Part shown: positions 11,002 to 22,896 of the stretch, in pieces
Layout: each line of letters begins with the position of its first letter
Numbering within the stretch: the stretch's first letter is position 1
Origin: Corydoras sp. C115
Lineage: Eukaryota > Chordata > Actinopteri > Siluriformes > Callichthyidae
Reading direction: 5' to 3'
NCBI GenBank assembly: GCA_019802505.1
Contig: JAFMOC010000002.1
Span: forward strand, 2,254,501-2,318,500
Length of the DNA: 64,000 nucleotides
The notes under the pieces: generated by a model
The model's input: only the letters and a program-made list of their open reading frames with translations
Database searches by the model: none
Told to the model about the DNA's origin: nothing
Made by a program: the position numbers and the translations under genes

Positions 11002-14000
11002 CTGTACAAATAGACAGGTGTGCGGATAATCAAGACAAAGGTTGTTTGGAGTCTAGTTATTTTAAACTACTTAGTAATACAATTAATTGCATAATAATAA
11101 TAATATAATAATAATAATTGCATAATAATTGCAGTAACAACACATTACTATCATTCAAAGTTGCTGAAATTTTGCAAAAAAAGGAAGCTTTTGAAATGAC
11201 CTATGATAATTCTTCTGTTTACATTTACAGTGAAATAAACATGGTTTCAGCTAAATTACTTTTTTGACTCACTTTCTCTGACTACCAGCCAGAAGGATAA
11301 AACCACAGCAACTGATGGTTTAATACCTGGATACATTTGACAGTGATAAATTTCTTGCTTAAACAGACACAGTAACAAATTATATTTGTACAGATGGTCA
11401 TTTTTATTTTTAACTAAACACTGAACAACTCACCTGATACACAAGTGAGTCCTTATTGAGGAAGCTGGACAGAGCAAAAACTCCAGCTATGTCCTGGTGG
11501 TACCTGCAGGCCAGCTGTAATGCCATAGCGCCACCCATTGAGAAGCCACCTTCGTATGAAAACACACAACAATTAAAGGATTTATACTATCTTAGTTAAA
11601 GTATCATCAGTTTATAATCATGAGTAATGTATTAAACTTTGCTAAATGGTTATTGTATTGTGGAGAGCCACTCATATAAGCAAAAATGTATGTGTAATTC
11701 CTTTAAAACTAAATGCCATTATAAAGTCAAACCCCCTGATATAGGTACACTGAAATAGGTTCAAAGTTTCAACATTATGGAAGCATCCAAAATATTTGCT
11801 CATCTGAAAATATAGAACCTTAAGCATGCATCACTCAGCAGGTAGATTAGATTCTGGTGGACTCATATTCTATATAGGGCTGGGCAAGATTTTACAATAT
11901 ACTTTTATAATAATAATATTTATAATACTAGTAATATGACCAGGCATAACATTATGACAACCCTCATGATATTGTGTTGATCCCATATTTTCTACCAAAA
12001 CAGCCCCAAACCATTGAGGAATAGACTCCATTAGACCCCTAAATGTGTGCTTTGGTATGTGGCACCAAGATGTTAGAGCATAATATTAAACTCCCGTATG
12101 TTGCATGGTGGGGCCTTTATGGATTTATGGACGAATCATTTTAGACCAGCACATCCCAAAGATGAGCAATTATATCTGTACTTAGAAACTAAACACTTTA
12201 AAAAGAGTTAATAGGTCTATGTTATAACCTGAATTATACAAGCATTCTTAGGGTTTGAAAAATTTTATCGGTGAAATTTGTCAGGGTTCTGTAGTTACAA
12301 TATTAATGCTGCCATATCCCAACTTTCGAACTCTCACCCATATCTTCCATCTTATGTTTGTGTTTCTTACGGCTTATTTTGCATTACACTATTTAGAAAA
12401 CAAGGTGACGAAAAACTGTTCATTAAAAATAATAAAAGTACAATATCAATTCTAAAATAATTTTGGACAAGTGACTAATTAAATTGGACAACTTTAGTTT
12501 TATTTGGTATATTCTAAAAACAATGAAGATTTTTTGGCAGTTTGTTTACAGTTGAGGTAAAAGTCTTCATTTATTTTCCCTTCAGTCTTGACATTTTCTC
12601 AGTTCATTTGTAATTAAAATATTTTGCAAGATTATATTGTCATCACGCTTTACACTTGGTATGATATATCCGCAGTGGTGTAGTATAATACATTTTTGCC
12701 ATTGATTCACAGAATTTGATTTAAAAAATGTATTGGTATTTGTTATGAAATTTAAACATCACTACAGCCATAAGAATGAATAATGTATAAATTTAACTTT
12801 TTTTATTAGCTTTCTGTATATATCTATAGTATTAAATAAGCATCTACAGATGTCAATATATGCTTGGAAAACCCTGATGGCAAACTTTTCCCATTTAATT
12901 TAAATAAAATAGCCGACAAATAAATTACATTTGGGGGGTGGCCTGGGGTCAAAAAGGCAGAAAAGAGGCAAAGGACTGGGGAAAAAAAATTTAGAGGATT
13001 GTTTGGAAAATCTGGAAAAATGGTTGATTTGAAAAGAAAAGGTGATTGCTACAATGCTGTATCATGCCAACAGTGAAGCATCCTGAGATCATGTTTGGGG
13101 TTGCAGATCATCCAAGGATGTGAGCTCATTCACATATTTGTTAAAAAATGCTGCCATGAATAAAGAATGGTATCTAAATTTAGGAGCAATATGAGGATAC
13201 TCAATTTATTTTCCAGTGTGATGGAACATGCAACAAGGCCAAAGTAATAATTAAGTACCTTGGAGAAATTTGGTGAAAGGTTTATTCAAGGAATTTCCCT
13301 AGATCTTAATCAAAAAGCAGATAGTCAAATAAGAGCACAAATTTGGACCAAAACAAGAAAATTAAGGATTATCATATTAAGTCTTTAACTAAATCTGAAT
13401 GTGTTACCTGCAATGAAGTTAAAAACTTTAACTGTATGTAAATATACCATAGAAACATCTTAAAAAACAACCTAAAACCACTAAACCAGTAAACTGTGTG
13501 AAAAAACCTTCTGGCCACAACTGTAGGTATTACAGTAGTATTTTCTTTTTTACTTTGATAACAAATTGCAATTTGATGCCAGAAAAGGTTTGACAAATAT
13601 TTTTGTTTCATTTTTAAAGTGTATTGTGACAAAGTAGGAATTCAATCCTCGATAAGCAGTGTACATCATTTCTACGGGGCTTTTCCCATGGTTCCATACC
13701 CCAACAGATTTAAACACGCACGGCAGCCGTTTTCTCGAGAAATGTTTTCCATGGAAAGTTCTGCCGCTTGTCAGTCTATCAGCTTGAGAAGTGGACTCAG
13801 GGTACAGACCACTTTTTTCAGTGTGCAGAGTGACTCCAACGAGTATTTATAGTTAATGACAAAATGTTATGATTTAGGAAGATAATATTTCAGCAGACTC
13901 ACAGAAACATGTGTTTTTTAAATCAGTTTCTCTGGAACCCAGTTTAGGGGCTTTTCTGTCCTACACAGAGGCTTTCACAAAAAGTTGTGCCTTCTTCCTC

Positions 14001-17000
14001 TACTCATCATCCTCAACACTCATTACCCCAATTGCAACTACCACGTTTACACACTACCTTGATTCAATCTTTTTTAAGAAATCTACCTGCAGCAGTATTA
14101 TTTCCTGCCACTAATAATTTACAGTCAGCGTGATAAGTGGAATATTTTGAGATAAAGCTGTGTAGAGACTTGTGGGTCATCCAGGAATTCCTTTTGGGCC
14201 AGTTACTGGCAAGATATAAAAGCAATAAGGAATTTGAACTGGAAAGAAATCTTTATAGTAGAGCTCAGCGGGTTAAGAAGGAGCTGAGGAATGTGAAAGA
14301 TGATGTAAAACCAAAGAAGCAACAAAGGAAAAGGAACGAATAATGATGTGCAGGTACTTTACATACTTTACATTCTCAGGGGATACGTACCGATAACCAT
14401 TCTGTGCTTGGGTACACCAGCTCTGATCTCTTCTTGGACCACAGCTCCTAAATTTAGACACATTTCTTCGATTGAATCCAAATGTTCTTTGCAGTTTTGG
14501 GAGATTTTGTATCGGTCAAACCAGACATGAGAAAGTGCCCCATGCATAGGTGTATATGGCCTGAGGATAAAGATCCAATATGTTAAAAAGGTATTAAAGC
14601 AATAAAATATTATTTTCCCCTTTTTATTGTTTAGTTAAAATGTTATGTTTTATTTAAATTGAAGTACTAAATACAAAGTTGTTACTAGCTTTTTCAAGCC
14701 TGACCTCTTAAGTCAAACATAATACCAAAAAGAGTAAAACAGTGTTGTTGTGTTTAATAAACTTTATAGTAAAGCAGACAGAAAATCAGTACCCTATATC
14801 TCTTTCCCCTTCTTTTCCCTTTCTCCCTCTGCTCATGCCCACACCCTCCTAAAAGAAATACAAACCCCAATTTTACAGCCATGTGATAAAATTGCAACCA
14901 GGGTGAAGTGAGACACTTCGCAAATGCAGCAAGCGTGGTTTCTGTGTGGATGTGTGCAGATATTTTGTACATTGTTTCATCTTTCAGTTATTGAACTAAT
15001 AGGTTAATCAAGGGGCATATACATGAGGGAAATATAAAATATATAATGTAATAAAAGAATGAATTTATTATTTGCAAATGAACAAAAACACACGCGCATG
15101 CGCACGTGCACACACACACACACACACACACACACAGTGATTCGGAGGCTCTAATAATAGCTTTAGAACTTCAGATTGAAACACTTACCTTGAAGGAGCT
15201 GTTGGATAGATCACTCTGATATGCTCAAATGCCATGTCTTGTGCCATCAAATCTCGAACCCATGCTCGTAGACCTTGTCCTGTGTCTCCTAACACAAAAG
15301 TAGATGTTAACAAATCCCAGAGACCACACTTTCATCATTAAAAACATGCTTCTGCTAAGATTGCTCAATTTTAATCCAGAAGCTGCCTCTGCAAACATTG
15401 GTATGTTCTTGCCATACATATTGGATTCCTACTGACAACAATAAGGCAAAAGCCTCATATAATGTGTTTGTCAGGATAAAAAAAATACAGAGGTTACCTG
15501 TGCATGTGCAAAAAGGAACAATTTCTCATACCTAACGGTGGCGAATTGAGCCTTTTAAATTTAAGCAGGAATCCCAAACTGAATGTCAATCCCAACACGT
15601 GTAATCGAATACAGCCCAGTAGTGGTAATGACAGACAGCTGAGTTTTAGTGGGGAGAGTCTAAATATTATGACATACTATTTACTAGAGCAATGTGCAGA
15701 TTTGAACCTTCGTCTAGCCTCGTTTACTCCTTGCCCACACTCCATGCAGCCACATTACCCTGGCATCAGGTAATTTGCTAGCGAGCAATGAGCACTTTTC
15801 TGCAAAGCATGGAAGTTAGTTTCGCCTCATGACTGAAGCAAGACACTCTGTTTTAAGCACTACTGAGCCTGAGTGTAAATAACCTGCTAAATTCCATTAT
15901 TGTTGTTGCCTTGCACTGACTGATGGACTCATTTTTCATGGCGAGGCAGTAAATCGTGTACAGCAGCTGCAGTTCATCATGTTGAGAGGATGCACGCCCT
16001 CCAAAATACAAAGGCTAGTTCCAGAGAGAAATCACCAGCACATTAACATACAAGCAGTTGTAAGGCAAAGCGACATGTGATGTAAAAAAATCTTTCTCTT
16101 AGCCAGATGCAACTGGGCCATGTCTTCTCTGGAGAGGTGAATTTCTACACGCCTGACAAAAAGCAAAGGACTTCTAATTTACCACCCTCCCTGCCGAAAT
16201 TCACAATCTATCAAACCCCTATAAAGAATCCAATACCCTGCATCTCATGTCTGGTCTTCAGCTTACACGTTTCCTACAGCAGTGCCATGCTATGTTCCCT
16301 CCAGTGGCTCGCTGTCACTGCTGCATCAGATATAGAGCACTGACGTTCCTATAATGCTACAAATGTACAGACAGGCACTTCTCAAATCTTACTCTGCATC
16401 ACATCCACTTTAGGGTGCAAGCGGTGTTCATCTAGACCATCACATACAGCACAAAGAGGATTAGCATCATAGCTTTTCTCTGTTCTGGCAGCCAACAGGT
16501 GAAACAAACTTCCAACAACTAAATTTTTGCACATACACATTTTTTCCAGCTCTTAACAACAATTTCTTATTAAAACAAACAACTGGTCAATCAAAAAAAA
16601 CATCTGTTCCACAATAAGGAAATATTTACTAGAGGAAAACAAACTAACTCTGTAGGATGCGCTGGAGAATAACATCTGCTTTGTGCTACACATGCAATTA
16701 ACAAACAGAGGCACTCAAGCACATAAGAAAATTTATACGAACTTCTCAAGTTTTCACAGCAAATGAGGTTCAGATATTGTTAGGAGTTTCCCTTTCACAC
16801 ATGGAGTACACAACAGGAGATTGTTGGTGAAAAACTTGGTTTAGCTGAGTAAAGCCTAGGTACACTGTGCAAGATGCCAGTAAGCAACATAAGATGCATA
16901 AAATAACAAAACAGCAGGCATCAGGAGGTGTTCCATTTATGCAGTATGCATTAATATGGTTCTTTTATAAGCAACACCTTTTTATTACATTTTAATAATT

Positions 17001-18003
17001 TTATTATCTTCCACTTAATCCTATACTATGGGTTTACAGTCACATGGGGGTTTACGTAAGGAACATGAAAACTCCACCCTGATCAGGATTCGTACCTGGA
17101 TACCCAGCTTTGAGAGGCGAACGTGTTAACCACTAAGCCACCAAGTCGCCCTGTTTTTCCATTTCATCAGTTTATTGAATTTTCATTCTGTGTGCACTTC
17201 ATTACATTTAGTCATTTAGCAGAGACTTTTATCCAAAGCAACTTCCAAATGAGAGAACAACACATGTCAGCAGTTAAGGAAGGACCAGTTACACTGTAGT
17301 ATTATCAAACCTGATCAGTATCCAATTTGGTTTCAAGTCTAAATTCACTCTACATCAAACACATCTACCATGTTGCTTATTGCAAAATCAGGGGCAGTGC
17401 CTTATCAGTTGCTACAGTTTGTGTAAATCATCTAATCGTTTATCAATGTGCACAGGACACCAGCAGTGACAGTGATGTGTTTAAAGACTCCAGATCTACA
17501 CAGCACAGTTCTATTAGTGCAACACATCCCACCACATTAATGTTACTGCAGTACTGTGAAAAATACTTATAGTAAAACTGAATTTTACATGATAAACCAC
17601 CCCTTGTGGTTAAGTACATTTTAATTGCTGTTCCTGTACTTTTACCTGTAAAGAGTCCTAATACTTCCTGTGTTTTATATAATGAGGCAAAACTTAATCC
17701 ATTTTTATCGTCAACATATTTACATATACTTTAGCTAATCGAAACGGACACAAACGTACTGTGATAGTACGTTTGCTAAATAACAAAACATTTTCCTTAA
17801 TATCCTAACGACTGTCTTTTATTTGTATCGATGAGAATGGCAGTGAAACAGTTATATTAAGAATTAAGTAATTCTGAGAAAACTCGGTGAGCCAAGAAGC
17901 AGAAACTAAATAAGGCACCTGAACCATGAAGAAAGATAACAGACGCGCTGTGCTTCCCAGTTTGCGAGACTGCACACTTGTGTAGTTTCTGTACGGCGGC
18001 CAT
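10777..18003 (-). CDS. lyplal1: Lysophospholipase-like protein 1 (five coding exons)
   Basis: Alpha/beta-hydrolase of the acyl-protein thioesterase family, a cytosolic serine esterase. Family work links it to removal of S-acyl groups from proteins, but its main substrate is unsettled. CDS joins 18003-17919, 15288-15189, 14560-14391, 11549-11434 and 11001-10777, all with AG/GT borders and matching phases. That gives 231 residues, close to the human protein (about 237). Visible motifs: HGSGDTGQG at 26-34 (oxyanion loop), YPTAPSR and WFDRYKI in the middle, GFSMGG with nucleophile Ser122, HGTDDELVPHAW with Asp177, and NHQL with His209, completing the triad. No signal peptide or membrane segment is seen. 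The ATG at 18001-18003 was chosen because MAAVQKL aligns with the vertebrate N terminus; an ATG further upstream (18059) is in another frame. No frameshift or stop is present, so the gene looks functional. Confidence 0.96.
11434..11549 (-). other. lyplal1: lyplal1 coding exon 4 (nucleophile elbow)
   Basis: 116 nt. Acceptor acgaag|GTGGC, donor TATCAG|gtgagt. It carries GGFSMGGAM with the catalytic serine (Ser122) and ends in phase 0 at Gln157. Intron 4 is 432 bp and contains an AT-rich (TAA)n stretch near 11090-11130. Confidence 0.95.
12547..13525 (+). mobile_element. Very old Tc1-like relic in lyplal1 intron 3
   Basis: Ends resemble inverted repeats: TACAGTTGAGGTAAAAGTCTTC at 12547 (22 bases, split here as TACAGTTGAGG and TAAAAGTCTTC) against the reverse complement of 'ccttctggccacaactgta' ending at 13525. 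Inside, pieces matching Tc1 family A are recognisable: 'atgccaacagtgaagcatcc' (MPTVKHPE) near 13065, 'gccatgaataaagaatggta' near 13155, and a 'QCDGTCNKAKVI' remnant of the second-aspartate region near 13215. No frame survives. Insertion in an intron explains its tolerance. Confidence 0.6.
14391..14560 (-). other. lyplal1: lyplal1 coding exon 3
   Basis: 170 nt. Acceptor cctcag|GCCATA, donor TTATCG|gtacgt. It encodes PYTPMHGA, VWFDRYKI and the helix up to HRMVI (residues 63-118), and splits the Gly119 codon. Intron 3 (2841 bp) holds the decayed Tc1 copy at 12547-13525. Confidence 0.95.
15097..15136. repeat. (CA)n microsatellite
   Basis: Alternating CA/CG run in lyplal1 intron 2, about 40 bp. 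Its distal part is pure CA. Confidence 0.9.
15189..15288 (-). other. lyplal1: lyplal1 coding exon 2
   Basis: 100 nt. Acceptor ...gttag|GAGACAC, donor TCAAG|gtaagt. It encodes DTGQGLRAW to YPTAPS (residues 30-61). Intron 2 is 628 bp and contains the nearby CA tract at 15097-15136. Confidence 0.95.
17059..17150 (-). mobile_element. SINE head fragment in lyplal1 intron 1
   Basis: Reverse-complement of the tRNA-like head of the window's SINE family: 'gaggcgaacgtgttaaccac', then 'taagccacc'. The B-box region is mutated ('ggattcgtacc'). The body and tail are missing. Confidence 0.75.
17201..17335 (-). mobile_element. L2-type LINE 3' tail fragment in lyplal1 intron 1
   Basis: Minus-strand copy of the tail family at 425-570: 'tttagtcatttagcagagac', 'tttatccaaagcaac', and later 'actgtagtattatcaaacc'. 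Confidence 0.7.
17919..18003 (-). other. lyplal1: lyplal1 coding exon 1
   Basis: 85 nt, residues 1-28 plus the first base of Gly29. Donor reads TTCAG|gtgcct. It encodes the N terminus and the start of the HGSG oxyanion motif. Intron 1 is 2630 bp. Confidence 0.95.
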
Positions 18004-18060
18004 GACGATACCACGTGATCTGACGTGCCGCGCGCTCTCTCGCGAGCACTCTCATTCAAC
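18004..18060 (-). promoter_or_regulatory. lyplal1: lyplal1 5' flank / core promoter with CACGTG and TCTCGCGAG
   Basis: The 57 bp upstream of the start codon are unusually rich in CpG compared with the surrounding AT-rich DNA. They contain a palindromic E-box CACGTG at 18012-18017 and TCTCGCGAG at 18038-18046. The latter is nine of ten bases of the palindrome TCTCGCGAGA, known from CpG-type housekeeping promoters of vertebrates. No TATA box is evident. Site use is inferred, not shown. Confidence 0.55.
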
Positions 18061-18144
18061 GTGCTCGTGCGTCTTTACTGATCTATATGTCATTTCCCAA
18101 CACTCTACTTACATGTTATGGTTAAAGAATCAGACATTGTAGAC

Positions 18145-18431
18145 ATTCATTCATTCATTCATTCATTATCTCCCGCTTTATCCTCTATTAGGGTCGCAGT
18201 GGGGTTCCCCATGCCCATCCAGGTGAAAACGTCTCGGGCGCTGGGCAGATAGACCCAGGACAGGGTGCCAATCCATCGCTGGGCACACACTCACTCACTC
18301 ATACACACTCTATATGGGGCAATTTGGAGAACTCAATTGACTTGATCCATGTTTTTAGACTGTGGGATTCGAACCGGGAATCCCTAGTGCTGAGAGGCGA
18401 ACGTGCTAACCACTAAGCCACCGTGCCGCCC
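18145..18431 (-). mobile_element. tRNA-derived SINE, full copy
   Basis: Representative of the main SINE family. Read on the minus strand it begins GGGCGGCACGGTGGCTTAGT and has a good pol III A box (TGGCTTAGTGG) and B box (GGTTCGAATCC). A conserved body follows with 'tccatgttctccccgtgtc', 'tcctcccacagtcc', 'atggggaacccca' and 'gataaagcgggagataatg'. The 3' tail is a (GAAT)n repeat. The tRNA-like head identifies it as a pol III retroposon moved by LINE machinery. Confidence 0.92.
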
Positions 18432-18464
18432 ATTCGTTTTCATTCATTAATTTTTTGCTTTGTT

Positions 18465-18550
18465 TCTGGCGCTGGGCAGATACATCCGGGACAGCTTGCT
18501 GGGCACACACTTACTAACCTAAACACACATTACATGGGGCAATTTAGAAC
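18465..18550 (-). mobile_element. SINE body fragment
   Basis: A short piece matching only the middle of the SINE ('ggcgctgggcagatacatcc', 'gggcacacac', 'tggggcaattt'). It lies between two fuller copies. Confidence 0.7.
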
Positions 18551-18565
18551 ATTATGTTTGTCTTA

Positions 18566-18919
18566 GGGGCGGCACAGTGGCTTAGTGGTTAGCACTCTCA
18601 TCAACTCGCCTCTCAGCGCTAGGGATTCCCGGTTCGAATCCCCATCTGAGTGGAGTTTCCATGTTCTCCCCGTGTCCGCGTGGGTTTCCTCTGGGTTCTC
18701 CTGTTTCCTCCCACAGTCCAAAGACATGGATCAAGTCAATTGAGTTCTCCAAATTGCCCCATATAGAGTGTGAGTGAGTGAGTGTGTGCCCAGCGATAAA
18801 TTGGCGCCCTGTCCTGGGTGTATCTGCCCAGCGCCCGAAATGTTCTCCCCTGGATGGGCATGGGAAACCCCCTCGTGACCTTAATATAGGATAAAGCGGA
18901 AAATGATGAATGAAGGATG
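18566..18919 (+). mobile_element. tRNA-derived SINE, plus copy
   Basis: Head GGGGCGGCACAGTGGCTTAG at 18566, B box GGTTCGAATCC and tail 'aagcggaaaatgatgaatga'. A 14-bp insertion lies between the A and B boxes ('ctctcatcaactcg'). It sits tail-to-body against an opposite-strand fragment. Confidence 0.88.
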
Positions 18920-18930
18920 TTTATCTTGAA

Positions 18931-19067
18931 TGTGGAAGGAAACCGGAGAATGCAGAGAAAAACCATGGGGACATGGGGAGAACATGCATACTCCATCCAG
19001 ATTGGGATTTGAACCTGAACCCAACTCCAGTGCTGAGAGGAGTACGTGCTAACCACTATGCCACCAG
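18931..19067 (-). mobile_element. SINE 5' half, minus strand
   Basis: Reverse complement of the head and first body segment ('ggaaaccggagaatgcag', 'ggggagaacatgc', 'gctaaccactatgccacc'). With the plus copy at 18566 it forms an imperfect inverted repeat of roughly 130 bp per arm. Confidence 0.8.
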
Positions 19068-19955
19068 AATCAGTTATATACATTTGTAATACTAAGAAAA
19101 GCAGATTAAAGTACGTTGTAAATTGTTTAGTTAAAGGCCAGCCACAAAGTCTCACATCCTGCCCGGCATATGCGCCATGGTTAATGAAAATGAGCTCTGC
19201 CACAGCAGCCGTACCAATAACTCCATGTCTGCTGCCAGTGTGCTTATTCAAATTTATGACACCATTTGTGACATCGGTGAAAAATGGACTCTGAGTTGGG
19301 TAGCCAGTTTGGCAGAACTTATCTTAATTTCACACACTTGTATTCAAAAACTCCAAAATTACTCTCGAATGTAGCCTGAACCCCTCCTTAAATTCCCAAG
19401 CCACAATGCATGCTGGGTCTGTGGGAAAAATCTGCGGGAAACAGCCAAATTCAACTCTCCTACACTCAAAATGGTGGACACCGATTGGCCACCATGTGGT
19501 CCTAAAATGGTGGATGCACGTGGTCGCCACACAATATTCTTTGGCTACTTCAATACACATGCCACAATTTGAACACTCATTGTTCATTTTATTAATTCTA
19601 CTTATGCCATATAATTTTCTTTTATATTTAGACCTACAATTACTGTGGATAATCTGTATGTCCACATTCCTATTTATAACCTTTAACTCTTTTTTAATAG
19701 CCCAAACCACATGAGGTACCATTTAGTTGGTAGATGACTAAGAATTAATTAGTCAACCACCTAAAATGTCCAGCCACCAGCATTCTGTAGGTACAATACT
19801 TTGGGTGAAGATGGATTAGAATTTAAGTAACCCATATAGAGCACACACCACCAACATGTCAATGTCACTGTAGCGTAGCAGTGTTCATGAGAATCATCCA
19901 CCACACAAATAGAAATGTTCTAAAAAGTTATTAGACTAAAGAGCACTAACAAATT
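19068..19955. other. Intergenic, no gene recognised
   Basis: Open frames occur on both strands (up to 130 codons minus at 19330-19722) but show no family resemblance, splice support or coding bias that I can defend. Confidence 0.4.
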
Positions 19956-19957
19956 AG

Positions 19958-20325
<368 letters not shown>

Positions 20326-21003
20326 AATGTCAATGATATGAAATATAAATTAGCAGAAAATGATATTCACAATATAATAATACTCTGTCATAAGACACAA
20401 TTAATTCTGGGAGGCTATTGAGGAAATCAGATCAGAAATTTTATGTTATTTAAACACTACCTGTCTGTCCTACACCTTCACTCTGAACAAACTACTTCAA
20501 TAGTAGTAATGTTGCTAAATGTTATTAAAATTGCTAAGGAGAAATATTGTTAGACAAAGATAATACATGAAATTACATAATTGCTTGTTTATAGAAATAA
20601 AATGTTAATTCATGTGTTACAAATTAAGATATCAATAAGAATAAAGGCAAATAATTAATTCACAGTATCAGGACTGAAATAGCTCTATAATAAATAGTTG
20701 GGTTAATGTGGAGACTTCTGTTTTAGTAAACAAGGTAATTATTCTGGCAAATCTGAGCACAATTTGACTAAAAACTCATGTAGGAATACTTGTGAGATTG
20801 TTTATTTATTTATTATTTTACCTCAGGAGACACATTTCAGCAGTAGGAGACTTACACTACAGTGTGTTTAGACTTTCCTTTTGATTTTAATAATTGTATA
20901 TGGAGAAACAACAGATACATTAATGAAATCTTACTTTTTTTCGGAAAAAGAACACAAGCATGCTAGTAAGTAAATTGTAAAAAAATTAAATTGCATGTGT
21001 GAC
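20326..21003. other. Intergenic, nothing recognised
   Basis: AT-rich, no frame or repeat family recognised. The last five bases (GTGAC, 20999-21003) are the target duplication of the next element. Confidence 0.45.
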
Positions 21004-21874
21004 TGTTACAAATGTCCGTCTTTCCCCGGAAGAGGGCAGTTACGCGGAGGAATTGCGTTCAACCGCTCGCGCCTATTGAGCGCTCCCCGGGTACCGACCA
21101 CGCGGGGAATAAAGCGTGCGCCGGTCCACGGAAAACACTCCCACGAGTGCGACCCACGCGGAGACAATGCGCAGCGCCTTACCGTGGTTGCACGTGGAAG
21201 GAGAGTCCAACAGACACTGGGATAAAATCCAAACTCGAATTTAATAAAAATTGGTGATGGGACGCCAACGAAAAGGGGGGAACAGAACGAACACAATAAC
21301 ATTGGGTATACAAACCACAAACAAAGACGTGCTCCGACTGACAGGAAAACGAAGACTAAATATAAACGAACTAAACACATGCACAAAACAAACCAATCAC
21401 CCAACTGAAACAATTAAGGACCAAACGAGGGACAGGTGCCACAGGCACCTGTGACCTACCCCCACCCCAAGGGTCGCGCAAAAAGGGAAGAGACCCAACA
21501 AAAAAAAAAAACGACCACGCGGGGAATAAAGCGTGCGCCGGTCCACGGAAAACACTCCCACGAGTGCGACCCACGCGGAGACAATGCGCAGCGCCTTACC
21601 GTGGTTGCACGTGGAAGGAGAGTCCAACAGACACCGGGATAAAATCCAAACTCGAATTTAATAAAAATTGGTGATGGGACGCCAACGAAAAGGGGGGAAC
21701 AGAACGAACACAATAACATTGGGTATACAAACCACAAACAAAGACATGCGCCGACTGACAGGAAAACGAAGACTAAATACAAAACGAACTAAACACGTGC
21801 ACAAAACAATCCAATCACCCAACTGAAACAATTAAGGACCAAACGAGGGACAGGTGCCACAGGCACCTGTGACA
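21004..21874 (-). mobile_element. Miniature LTR element, internally deleted (family A)
   Basis: On the minus strand the element starts TGTCACAGGTGCCTGTGGCA at 21874 and ends ...TGTAACA at 21004. It is flanked by a perfect 5-bp duplication GTGAC (20999-21003 and 21875-21879). It has a complete 3' LTR (about 21451-21004). A 5' LTR (21874 to about 21512) has lost its last ~90 bp. Between them only ~60 bp of internal DNA survives, including the polypurine-like GGGTGGGGGTAG. Comparison with 37924-39280 shows that most of the internal region and the 5' LTR end went in one deletion. It has no protein-coding capacity. Confidence 0.88.
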
Positions 21875-21879
21875 GTGAC

Positions 21880-22891
21880 TGTGTGTGTAAATATGTTGTG
21901 TCTTCCTTTTAATGGACTGATGATGGTGACTAATGCCCATTGTATCTTTTGGTTTTTATTCTATAAATGCTAGGTCAGCTTTAAAAAATCTGTAGATTAT
22001 GTAAAATTAAACTGTGTATGGATTTGTCTCAGTAAACTGGGGGTTGTCTTCTTACCTCTTGTAACTGAGGGGACAAAATTCTGTTTTTGGTACTATTTTG
22101 AATTTAGTTGTGCTCAGCAAGTATAACCTGTGCAACTGCCTAATGGAATTATCTGGCTCTATGTTGTGAGCAGAGATTTAGAGGAATGTCTTGACCTATG
22201 TTTGAGTTTAAACACATTCTGGTACCTTATCTTTAATAAACATTGATCGGATTTGCTTTGATTCTGGTATATTTCATTTTCTATGTTTAACCAGACCACA
22301 CATTCTGTATCCTAAACCTCACACTTTGAAATACTGTCGCTATGTTGAACTGGCAGTGGGTGTAATGAGTGTCTCTGAATGTATGTGTGTGGTCAAGCAG
22401 TAAAATATCCTCCTGCATCTCTCTGGCACTAAAAGAAATCTGCTTCAGTGCTTAATGGGAATTGTCTTGAAAACACAAGCATAAAGTTTCCAGTAAATAG
22501 GGGTTATTTAGAAAGTTATCTTAATATGTTAAAGGAAAGTAGTTTTTTTCTTCTTGGTGGGTAGGAGAAGCATGTTGCAACCCTAAGTAGCATACAGTAT
22601 GTTTTTTATTGGTCCAAAAGAGAGCATATAATAAATAGTACATCCTTCAATCAAAATTTTTAATATATAATTAACATAGCTTAGCATTAAAAACAAAGCA
22701 AACAATGGCAAATTGTGCTATATATTTTGTTTAAACTTTTGGATCAATACTGCATGTATAAATCATGTCATACATAATATACATTACTATATATCTCTAT
22801 CAAATAGCTTTTGAAACAAAGCCCTATATTTTGCATTTATAATGACCTCATTGGGTCATTAGGCTGTTAAATAAAATTAGGTTTGCTAAAT
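21880..22891. other. Intergenic, nothing recognised
   Basis: AT-rich DNA between two LTR insertions. No gene or repeat was recognised. Confidence 0.45.
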
Positions 22892-22896
22892 ACAGT

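Noticed and set aside
13619..13852. 77-codon plus-strand frame in lyplal1 intron 3
   Set aside because: It is antisense to lyplal1, shows no family resemblance, and flanks a decayed transposon.
18736..19251. 171-codon minus-strand frame
   Set aside because: It runs through two SINE pieces in opposite orientation. The translation is SINE-derived.
21006..21782. Several frames of 76-135 codons on both strands
   Set aside because: They lie inside LTR sequence and recur in each LTR copy without any gag or pol motif.
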